In this document: positions 39,701 through 47,770 of the stretch, piece by piece
Layout: every line of letters begins with the position of its first letter
Numbering within the stretch: the stretch's first letter is position 1
Source: Drosophila persimilis
Taxonomy: Eukaryota > Arthropoda > Insecta > Diptera > Drosophilidae
Length of the DNA stretch: 64,000 nt
Assembly: GCF_003286085.1 (NCBI RefSeq)
Contig: NW_020825332.1
Location: 1,607,001-1,671,000, forward strand
Reading direction: 5' to 3'
Made by a program: the position numbers and the translations under genes
The notes under the pieces: generated by a model
Seen by the model: only the letters and a program-made list of their open reading frames with translations
Databases searched by the model: none
Told to the model about the DNA's origin: nothing

Positions 39701-41632
39701 ATGTCCCACAAGTGGAAGACTCTCTGCCGTGTTTGTTCTGGTTCCATTCCACTAGCCTATAGCCACAGGATATGTGATATGTCCATAGCTCTAGCATTTG
39801 AGGTGCTTTCAAAAAAATAAATACCATTTTGGGGTCGTCTTTTTGTAGACGACTGTCGATTGCTCGTTGAAAATACAATTTAAAGGCATTTATGCAATCA
39901 TTTTACATATTTAATTGCTCAAAATAGTACATCCTACAAAGACGTCCAAAGGGATTATATATGAGGTGCAAAGCTATTACATTTTCACCTCAGGCTCTGC
40001 CTTTTTTCTGCTTACCAATCAAAGTTCCTGGACTCGCCCGGGAATTCCAAATTCCACTCTGCTTTTAAGGCATCCAGGCACTGCCTTATTCCAGTTTCGG
40101 TTCCATTAGCATTGTCATAGCCTCGGCAAGGCCACAACACTCCCATTTTCCAGGCACTTTTTCTGGTCCTTTATCGCAGTAATGATGGAGGAGCATAGAG
40201 TGTGGGAGTGGGAGTGGGGAAGCCTGCCTGGCTGCCCTTTGTCTGCTGTCACAGATGCCCTGTTGTGGCAATTTATTATTTGCCGCGCGGGGGCCAAGTG
40301 GCTACTTTGTCAGCTTCAGTTTCGTGGCGGCAAGCGTGACAAGTGTGGGGCCCGTCAAATGTCTCGTACATGGCCCGAACAACAATATAGCAGCAGCAGC
40401 AGTAACAGCAGCAACAATGCCATGTCCTGGTGTTGGCCATGTTAAAACAGCTGCAACAACTTGACGCGTTGACGGTTGCTGTTGTTGTGTGGCCATGTTG
40501 CGGCTTCCACCTTGCTGTCCCCGTCCTCCCCCCTCCCAAGACCAAACTTCGTTGTTGTTTCTACGAAAATGGTTTTATTTTATGACAGTTGGTAAATTTT
40601 TCATTATTATATGTACCCTCTTGGGCATCGGGCCAAATGTGTTGTGACATTAGATCAGCTGCTGGCCCATAACTTTCCCAAATGGCTAATAAAATGTGAG
40701 TGAAATGGGATATGTGGTTATGCGTTAGATCAATCGATTTATGGGAGCGCCAATCAAGCAGTCATTAATAACCAAATAAAGAGGCGTATCTCGGCCAATA
40801 TTCAAGATTTTTAATATAAATTTGATGGCATCTTCTGGCAGGACTGTTGGCTGTAGCTGAAAATGTGTCATTAGACAAGCTTGCTGGCATTATACTAGAT
40901 ATACATTGTGCTCACTTAGCTATTTCGGCATTCTTGGAGCTTGTCTGCTAATCTTGTTTCCTTTCTCGACTCGAACAAAACAGCAAGGACGTGCGTCTAC
41001 CCGTGCAACTGCAACGTGCCATGGCCGCCGAGGCTGAGGCTGCCCGTGAGGCACGCGCCAAAGTCATTGCCGCCGAGGGCGAGCAGAAGGCATCACGGGC
41101 CCTGCGTGAGGCATCAGAGGTGATTGGCGATTCGCCGGCCGCCCTTCAACTCCGGTATCTGCAGGTAAGTCACTGACATATCTCCCCACTCGCCAGTGCA
41201 GAGACCGACTCCATCCGTTGTTCTTTCCCTTGACAGACACTCAACACCATATCCGCGGAAAAGAACTCGACGATTGTGTTCCCCCTGCCCATCGATTTGA
41301 TAACGTATTTCCTGAAGACCAATGAAGCCTCCACCCAGCGGAAAGCGGCCAATGCCAGGGATGCCCTCGGCTATACGCCGCCTCCCCTGCAACTGCCGCC
41401 TCAGGTGCAGCAGTACCAGCAGCAGCCGCCATACCAGCAGCAGCCACCGCAGCAGCAGCAGTACCAACAGCAGCCTCAGGACCAGCAGATGCAGCAGCAG
41501 CAACAGCAACAGCCGCCGCAGCAGCAACAACCCCCGCAGCAGCAGCAGCAGCAGCCAATACAGCAGCAGCAAATGCAGCCCCAGGTGTATCAACAGCAGC
41601 AGGAGCAGCAGCAGATATCCTCGGCCATGTAA
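8067..41632 (+). CDS. stomatin/prohibitin-domain (SPFH) membrane protein, isoform with the most upstream start
   Basis: Coding exons are 8067-8117, 13500-13599, 29306-29415, 29683-29755, 30148-30230, 37945-38148, 39411-39466, 40984-41164 and 41237-41632. Phases join without a break to give 417 aa. After an N-terminal region (residues 1-51) comes a hydrophobic hairpin (about 64-86, [22 protein letters not shown]) with the conserved Pro 79 and flanking cysteines 62 and 85 that could be palmitoylated. The SPFH domain follows (about 88-260: [39 protein letters not shown], an [10 protein letters not shown] stretch), then the coiled [23 protein letters not shown] region, and a Gln/Pro-rich tail of about 80 residues. 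Family knowledge: stomatins oligomerise on the inner face of cholesterol-rich plasma membrane and modulate ion channels such as DEG/ENaC and ASIC. Probably the orthologue of D. melanogaster CG42540; the number is from memory. The long Gln tail is unusual beside vertebrate stomatins. Confidence 0.92.
8118..13499. other. intron 1 of the stomatin gene
   Basis: The 5.4-kb intron is bounded by GAG|GTGAGT and TTTTGCAG|GAT. I see no nested gene. It holds GGCA-type repeats (about 8430-8470), a CATCGC repeat (about 9424-9445), CAG triplets (about 10155-10185) and an ACGAAT hexamer array (about 11932-11960). Open frames on both strands are short and follow these repeats. Confidence 0.6.
14468..14479 (+). 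other. candidate 12-nt microexon of the stomatin gene
   Basis: A strong pyrimidine tract ends in CTGTAG directly before TACGTAGACTTG, which is followed at once by a good donor, GTGAGTCC. Twelve bases preserve the phase. Spliced after exon 2 (which leaves one A), it would add Ile-Arg-Arg-Leu with no stop. This rests only on splice-site appearance and phase; chance matches of this kind are common in long introns. Confidence 0.3.
17230..17265. repeat. (GTC)n microsatellite
   Basis: About ten GTC triplets with one GAC interruption, inside a stomatin intron. Confidence 0.9.
19221..19485 (+). CDS. alternative first coding exon of the stomatin gene (second N-terminus)
   Basis: From ATG 19221 (context AGCATG) the frame is open to CGA G|GTAAGC at 19485 and encodes 88 residues plus one base. 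It ends in phase 1 exactly like exon 2, so it joins the exon at 29306 (G+CG makes Ala). Composition is Gln/His/Ser/Pro-rich ([14 protein letters not shown], then [15 protein letters not shown]), ending in a Ser/Gly/Arg segment with an SPRR motif, a possible kinase or 14-3-3 type site. The resulting isoform would be 455 aa. The frame stays open upstream across a CT-rich tract that ends in TGTGGCAG at 19156, so the exon's own 5' end may be a splice site there with the ATG inside the exon. It could alternatively be a transcript start exon. The N-terminus would face the cytoplasm. Confidence 0.65.
22315..22338. repeat. 24-base cytosine homopolymer
   Basis: An uninterrupted run of C in a stomatin intron. 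The exact length may suffer from sequencing error. Confidence 0.85.
24208..24248 (+). repeat. guanine-rich tract with G-quadruplex pattern
   Basis: At least six runs of four or five guanines separated by one to three bases (GGGGTTTGGGGCTTGGGGG and onward), about 0.65 kb upstream of the TATA promoter of the third stomatin isoform. Confidence 0.75.
24883..24920 (+). promoter_or_regulatory. TATA plus initiator core promoter for the third stomatin isoform
   Basis: TATATAAAAGG at 24883-24893 is followed by TTTCAGTT, which fits the Drosophila initiator TCAKTY with the start A at 24917. The TATAAAAGG core beginning at 24885 lies at -32, the classic spacing. No downstream promoter element is seen at +28 to +33. 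A predicted leader of about 270 bases with short upstream reading frames (ATG at 25053 and about 25126) leads into the long frame starting at 25186. Confidence 0.6.
25186..25963 (+). CDS. alternative first coding exon of the stomatin gene (third, longest N-terminus, poly-Gln)
   Basis: Open from ATG 25186 to CGA G|GTGAGC at 25963: 259 residues plus one base. It ends in phase 1 and therefore joins 29306 to make a protein of about 626 aa. In order: a DDDDN acidic patch, a Gly/Ala-rich run (about residues 48-67), an [23 protein letters not shown] segment of ordinary composition, Pro/Ala-rich sequence, and a long Gln tract (about residues 199-226, CAG and CAA mixed) that goes on to the splice site with a short break. 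The start is uncertain; ATG 25468 or later in-frame ATGs are possible and would drop the Gly/Ala run. It lies 270 bases downstream of a TATA/initiator promoter, which supports a separate transcript start. Mixed CAG/CAA codons and ordinary sequence between repeats favour a real coding exon over a bare repeat. Confidence 0.6.
27666..27712. repeat. (TG)n microsatellite running into a guanine run
   Basis: About 16 TG dinucleotides followed directly by some 15 guanines, in a stomatin intron 0.65 kb before the 36-nt cassette exon. Confidence 0.9.
28366..28401 (+). other. candidate 36-nt cassette exon of the stomatin gene
   Basis: A TTACTCTTGTTATT-type pyrimidine tract and TTCTTGCAG end at 28365; a strong donor, GTAAGTCG, starts at 28402. 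The 36 bases between keep the frame. In the phase-1 context set by all three first exons they read (Asp or Asn)-[12 protein letters not shown] before the constant Asp-Glu-Glu-Ile, without a stop. It would insert 12 residues just before the membrane hairpin. Transcript support is not available here, but both splice sites are strong. Confidence 0.55.
30231..37944. other. large intron between the third and fourth constant stomatin exons
   Basis: A 7.7-kb intron bounded by CAGGAG|GTAAGT and CTTGTAG|GTT. Its first 5 kb is saturated with CA, CT, CTAT, TA and GTT microsatellites (for example about 30410-30434, 30931-30957, 31507-31530, 33052-33080 and 33430-33462). From about 35.5 to 37 kb the sequence is more complex but holds no convincing exon. 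A CATATCG repeat (about 37162-37207) and overlapping ATGCAAAT octamers (37322-37341) lie near the 3' end. Confidence 0.6.
38149..40983. other. last long introns of the stomatin gene around the 56-nt exon
   Basis: Two introns, 38149-39410 and 39467-40983, flank the small exon 39411-39466. They hold AGC/AGT triplets (about 38274-38340), (CAAA)n (about 38372-38396), a GGAC/AGAAGGAC repeat (about 38436-38480), CTG triplets (about 39108-39142) and a stretch of CAACCAAC-type repeats (about 39325-39375). No other gene is seen. Confidence 0.6.
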
Positions 41633-41714
41633 GACCACTGCAAACTGTACAGTGGATATACATGGGTCCCCATGGAATCGAAATCTAGTTTGTAAGACCC
41701 ATAAGTGCGTTTAG

Positions 41715-41905
41715 GGGCTGTACCAACAGCAGCAGCAGCCCCCACGAACAGCAGATGTAGTTGCAACATCAAGCAGCAGCAAATGCAACAACAAGTACCA
41801 CAAGTACCAGCTGTGCTAGCAGCAGGGATACGCAGATCTCCCCCCGACCATGTAACACCAGCGAAGGACACTGGCCTTGGGGGAATCCAATTTTTTTGAA
41901 GTAGA
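41715..41905 (+). pseudogene. decayed tandem copy of the 3' end of the last stomatin exon
   Basis: Starting at about 41720 the sequence repeats the Gln-coding part of the last exon (GTACCAACAGCAGC recurs from 41461). It then continues through a CAGAT-TCC...CCATGTAA-ACCA block at about 41837-41865 that mirrors the true end of the reading frame at 41613-41640, and on into the 3' UTR (GAATCCAAT against GAATCGAAAT). In-frame stops and gaps show it is not translated. It sits within the stomatin 3' UTR. Confidence 0.65.
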
Positions 41906-43097
41906 TTATTCATATATTTTAATTGTTTAAGGCTATCCTCAGAATGGGCAAAAAGTTATTCCCTGAGCTGGATATTTCATTAGATTAGATTAATAGTAGT
42001 ATTCTAACGTTGGGTCATAGCCCCAACGAGCGTCTAGGATGTAGTGGACCTGTCGCCGTCTCTCGTGAAAATTCTAAAACCAACCAGTTCTGAGAATACG
42101 GAGAATTTGCTGCAACAAATTTCCGGATAGTTAGAAATGGTTGGTTTGGTTTTGTATTTTCACAGCAAGGAGTGTCTGGCCCAGGCAGGCCCTTTCAATA
42201 TTTGCCAGCTTTAAGTGACCGCTGGCTGGCATCTATTAAATATTTAAAATTATTCCAATAACCAATCGTAATACTTGAATACTTGTATTTGGAAAGTACA
42301 CAACGTGATAATTCTCGTGTGTGCGAAAGGAATGGAGGCCTGGGATAATCCTAAATGCATTTGGGATTAGCCCCACCGAAAGGTATACGATTTGATGTCC
42401 ATTTCGGATGCCGGATCTGATTCGGCATGAATCGAGCATAGGTCAGATGTGGTATCCATTATGGAGAGACGATCGACAACACAATAAATAAAAGTAATAC
42501 GAATTTATTGTACATACAATAAACAATACACCCAAACTGTTCACCCATTATACATACATAGGGTACGGAACTAACTCTACATATTGGACAGTCAAATATC
42601 GTTGCTAAATAGCTAATTCATACTCCATAAATACATACGAGTACTAAATACATATTAGTAGTTGAATATTGAAATACTATATTGTATCGCACAAAAATAG
42701 ACATTTTATTCTGAAAAACATCCCCAAAACAAATAAAAGATCCCAAACGAAGTGGTAGAGGTACACACATTTAAGAAAGTAAAGGTGGTGCATATTATAT
42801 TTGCATTATTATCGACTCATTACTATTCTTATTAATGAAACAAAACGAACACCTAATATAACAATAAATTTATGGCACATGTCTTACGTACATATTATGT
42901 ACAATTTTGCCTTTGAACAATTTTTAAACGGAACGATTTCATGATAATATATACAACTATACATATAATAATAAACAAAGAAACCGTACAATAAAAAATT
43001 TCAACTTTTTTGGTATCCAAAAAAGCAAAAAACCCCAAAATCCTGTATGATGTTTTCTCATTATAACCACACACCTCTGTTAAACCTTTGCACATCA
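41906..43097. other. stomatin 3' UTR and AT-rich sequence up to the satellite array
   Basis: AT-rich and without coding potential. Poly(A) signals are at 42483-42492. From about 42540 the base composition is very AT-rich up to the start of the tandem array. Confidence 0.5.
42483..42492 (+). terminator. poly(A) signals of the stomatin gene
   Basis: Overlapping AATAAA hexamers at 42483-42488 and 42487-42492 lie about 850 bases after the stop codon. Another AATAAA follows at about 42519-42524 and one near 42731, so alternative ends are possible. Confidence 0.5.
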
Positions 43098-46000
43098 AAT
43101 GGATGTCCTTTTTTCCGATGGCAGTCGATTGGCAGGACTCTCCGCATCACGAAATGACATGCCACGCCTCGATCGGCTGCCGCTTAACAGAGATATAGCT
43201 TACAGAAGAAAACCAGTATTTGCATTGGTGTGCAAATCCAAATCTTCGGAAGGCTATATCTCAGCTAAATAGGGCCAGATCGGCGAAGGACCTAATCTCC
43301 CAGGATCGTGGGGATCCAGCCCGTCGATTGGCACCAAAATCTCGACCACGAAAATGAAGCCGATTTTTGGCAAATTGGATGATGTAACCATCATGATTTT
43401 TGGCGAAAATCGTGATGGAATGGATGTCCTTTTTTCTGGTGACAATCGGTTGGCAGGACTCTCCGCATCACGAAATGACATGCCCCGCCTCGATCGGCTG
43501 CCGCTTAACAGAGATATAGCTTACAGAAGAAAACCAGTATTTGCATTGGTGTGCAAATCCAAATCTTCGGAAGGCTATATCTTAGCTAAACGGGGCCAGA
43601 TCGGCGAAGGACCTTGTCTCCCAGGATCGTGGGGATCCAGCCCGTCGATTGGCACCAAAATCTCGACCACGAAAATGAGGCCGATTTTTGGCAAATTGGA
43701 TGATGTAACCATCATGATTTTTGGCGAAAATCGTGATGGAATGGATGTCCTTTTTTCTGGTGACAATCGGTTGGCAGGACTCTCCGCATCACGAAATGAC
43801 ATGCCACGCCTCGATCGGCTGCCGTATAGCTGAGATATAGCTTACAGAAAAAAACCAGTATTTGCATGGTGTGCAAATCCAAATCTTCGGAAGGCTATAT
43901 CTCAGCTAAATAGGGCCAGATCGGCGAAGGACCTAATCTCCCAGGATCGTGGGGATCCAGCCCGTCGATTGGCACCAAAATCTCGACTTCTAATATGAGG
44001 CCGATTTTTTGCAAATTTAATGATGTAACCATCATGATTTTTTGCGAAAATCGTGATGAAAAGGATGTCCTTTTTTCCGATGGCAGTCGGTTGGCAGGAC
44101 TCTCCCGATCACGCAGAGCCATGCCACGCTCCGATCGGCTGCCGTATGGCTGAGATATAGCGTGCAGAAAAAACAAATATTCGAATGATTTGCACATCCA
44201 ACCATTCGGCGGAAGGCTATATCTCAGATATATGGCGCCAGAACGGAGCAGGACCCACTTTCCCAGGATCGTGGGGATCCAGACTGTCGTTCGGCACCAA
44301 AATCTCGACTTCTAATATGAGGCCGATTTTTGGCAAATTGGATGATGTAACCATCATGATTTTTGGCGAAAATCGTGATGGAATGGATGTCCTTTTTTCT
44401 GGTGACAATCGGTTGGCAGGACTCTCCGCATCACGAAATGACATGCCACGCCTCGATCGGCTGCCGCTTAACAGAGATATAGCTTACAGAAGAAAACCAG
44501 TATTTGCATTGGTGTGCAAATCCAAATCTTCGGAAGGCTATATCTTAGCTAAACGGGGCCAGATCGGCGAAGGACCTTGTCTCCCAGGATCGTGGGGATC
44601 CAGCCTGTCGATTGGCACCAAAATCTCGACCACGAAAATGAGGCCGATTTTTGGCAAATTGGATGATGTAACCATCATGATTTTTGGCGAAAATCGTGAT
44701 GGAATGGATGTCCTTTTTTCTGGTGACAATCGGTTGGCAGGACTCTCCGCATCACGAAATGACATGCCACGCCTCGATCGGCTGCCGTATAGCTGAGATA
44801 TAGCTTGCAGAAAAAACCAGTATTTGAAGGATGTGTAAATCCAAATCTTCGGAAGGCTATATCTCAGCTAAACGGGGCCAGATCGGCGAAGGACCTAGTC
44901 TCCCAGGATCGTGGGGATCCAGCCCGTCGATTGGCACCAAAATCTCGACCACGAAAATGAGGCCGATTTTTGGCAAATTGGATGATGTAACCATCATGAT
45001 TTTTGGCGAAAATCGTGATGGAATGGATGTCCTTTTTTCTGGTGCCAATCGGTTGGCAGGACTCTCCGCATCACGAAATGACATGCCACGCCTCGATCGG
45101 CTGCCGTATAGCTGAGATATAGCTTACAGAAAAAAACCAGTATTTGCATGGTGTGCAAATCCAAATCTTCGGAAGGCTATATCTCAGCTAAATAGGGCCA
45201 GATCGGCGAAGGACCTAATCTCCCAGGATCGTGGGGATCCAGCCCGTCGATTGGCACCAAAATCTCGACTTCTAATATGAGGCCGATTTTTTGCAAATTT
45301 AATGATGTAACCATCATGATTTTTGGCGAAAATCGTGATGGAATGGATGTCCTTTTTTCTGGTGACAATCGGTTGGCAGGACTCTCCGCATCACGAAATG
45401 ACATGCCACGCCTCGATCGGCTGCCGTATAGCTGAGATATAGCTTGCAGAAAAAACCAGTATTTGAAGGATGTGTAAATCCAAATCTTCGGAAGGCTATA
45501 TCTCAGCTAAACGGGGCCAGATCGGCGAAGGACCTAGTCTCCCAGGATCGTGGGGATCCAGCCCGTCGATTGGCACCAAAATCTCGACCACGAAAATGAG
45601 GCCGATTTTTGGCAAATTGGATGATGTAACCATCATGATTTTTGGCGAAAATCGTGATGGAATGGATGTCCTTTTTTCTGGTGCCAATCGGTTGGCAGGA
45701 CTCTCCGCATCACGAAATGTCATGCCACGCCTCGATCGGCTGCCGTATAGCTGAGATATAACTTACAGAAGAAAACCATTATTTGCATGGTGTGCAAATC
45801 CAAACCTTCGGAAGGCTATATCTTAGCTAAACGGGGCCAGATCGGCGAAGGACCTAGTCTCCCAGGATCGTGGGGATCCAGCCCGTCGATTGGCACCAAA
45901 ATCTCGACCACGAAAATGAGGCCGATTTTTGGCAAATTGGATGATGGTTACATCATCTCGACCACGAAAATGAGGCCGATTTTTGGCAAATTGGATGATG

Positions 46001-47195
46001 TAACCATCATGATTTTTGGCGAAAATCGTGATGGAATGGATGTCCTCTTTTCTGGTGCCAATCGGTTGGCAGGACTCTCCGCATCACGAAATGACATGCC
46101 ACGCCTCGATCGGCTGCCGTATAGCTGAGATATAGCTTGCAGAAAAAACCAGTATTTGAAGGATGTGTAAATCCAAATCTTCGGAAGGCTATATCTCAGC
46201 TAAACGGGGCCAGATCGGCGAAGGACCTAGTCTCCCAGGATCGTGGGGATCCAGCCCGTCGATTGGCACCAAAATCTCGACCACGAAAATGAGGCCGATT
46301 TTTGGCAAATTGGATGATGGTTACATCATCTCGACCACGAAAATGAGGCCGATTTTTGGCAAATTGGATGATGTAACCATCATGATTTTTGGCGAAAATC
46401 GTGATGGAATGGATGTCCTCTTTTCTGGTGCCAATCGGTTGGCAGGACTCTCCGCATCACGAAATGACATGCCACGCCTCGATCGGCTGCCGTATAGCTG
46501 AGATATAGCTTGCAGAAAAAACCAGTATTTGAAGGATGTGTAAATCCAAATCTTCGGAAGGCTATATCTCAGCTAAACGGGGCCAGATCGGCGAAGGACC
46601 TAGTCTCCCAGGATCGTGGGGATCCAGCCCGTCGATTGGCACCAAAATCTCGACCACGAAAATGAGGCCGATTTTTGGCAAATTGGATGATGTAACCATC
46701 ATGATTTTTGGCGAAAATCGTGATGGAATGGATGTCCTTTTTTCTGGTGCCAATCGGTTGGCAGGACTCTCCGCATCACGAAATGTCATGCCACGCCTCG
46801 ATCGGCTGCCGTATAGCTGAGATATAACTTACAGAAGAAAACCATTATTTGCATGGTGTGCAAATCCAAACCTTCGGAAGGCTATATCTTAGCTAAACGG
46901 GGCCAGATCGGCGAAGGACCTAGTCTCCCAGGATCGTGGGGATCCAGCCCGTCGATTGGCACCAAAATCTCGACCACGAAAATGAGGCCGATTTTTGGCA
47001 AATTGGATGATGGTTACATCATCTCGACCACGAAAATGAGGCCGATTTTTGGCAAATTGGATGATGTAACCATCATGATTTTTGGCGAAAATCGTGATGG
47101 AATGGATGTCCTCTTTTCTGGTGCCAATCGGTTGGCAGGACTCTCCGCATCACGAAATGACATGCCACGCCTCGATCGGCCCATAAGTAGCTGAG
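43098..47195. repeat. tandem array of about 13 copies of a 320-bp satellite-like unit
   Basis: The marker GGATGTCC occurs at 43101, 43422, 43743, 44063, 44385, 44706, 45025, 45345, 45664, 46038, 46411, 46730 and 47104. Spacings are 319-322 bases, except three of 373-374 caused by an internal 54-base duplication. Units are mostly near identical; the one around 44063-44384 is clearly the most diverged. Blocks recur at 963 and 1066 bases (three units), which shows higher-order amplification. Both strands carry open frames of 75-159 codons that simply repeat with the unit. It lies between the 3' ends of two convergent genes. The family is not one I can name. Confidence 0.9.
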
Positions 47196-47770
47196 ATATG
47201 GCCAAATACACCCGACGTAAAATGGCCGAAAATGACAAATTTTTAATCTGGATACTAGGCGAACAGAAATCGGAAGAAAGCAACTTCGTTTTGTGCGCCC
47301 CAAAAGTATGCCACACAAAGTGTAATATGCTAAAGTTTCCTTCTGCTGCTTTCTGTTCGCCTGGTACCACGGTCTGAAAATTGCTCGTTTTCGGCTACTT
47401 AAGCGACCGCAAGATGAGAGTTTGTAGTTGTTGTTGTACAACAACTGACAACAGCAACAAGTTACAACAAGGCAGCTATGTTTTCTTCTTTTCTCCGTTA
47501 TTTGTAGGCCAATCTTAGCGTGCGACGGCTTTCTGTGATCGGAAGAAAATCCTTGATTTGATGAAGTGATTATGAAGGACCAAGGATCAAGGATATTTCC
47601 TCCAGTCATATATATCTTGTTTTCTCCGTTGTTTGTGGTCCGATCTGGGCGTTCTTGTGATCGGAGGAACATTCTTGATTTAATGGATATTTTCCTGTCG
47701 TTTTCTTCGCTATTTCTTCTTCGTTAATCGCTAGTACCACGGATTCTCGTAGACCCGAGAATATACCAAA
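47196..47770. repeat. right flank of the satellite array with inverted and direct repeats
   Basis: The array homology stops at about 47195 (GATCGGCCCATAAGTAGCTGAG replaces the usual continuation). A perfect 13-base inverted repeat AGGCGAACAGAAA lies at 47257-47269 and 47350-47362. Two imperfect direct copies of about 90 bases start near 47480 and 47605 (TTTCTCCGTT.TTTGT, then GTGATCGGA.GAA, then CTTGATTT.ATG). A hairpin ATTCTCG/CGAGAAT lies at about 47742-47761. This may be the end of the mobile element that carries the array; that is inference. Confidence 0.45.

Noticed and set aside
43354..47194. Repeated open reading frames of 75-159 codons on both strands of the tandem array
   Set aside because: They recur with the repeat unit, exist on both strands, and change frame when the unit is 319 or 320 bases. 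They have no start context, splice sites or domain signature.
43098..47195. CRISPR-like array
   Set aside because: Units are 320 bp with no short-repeat and unique-spacer pattern, and the organism is an insect.
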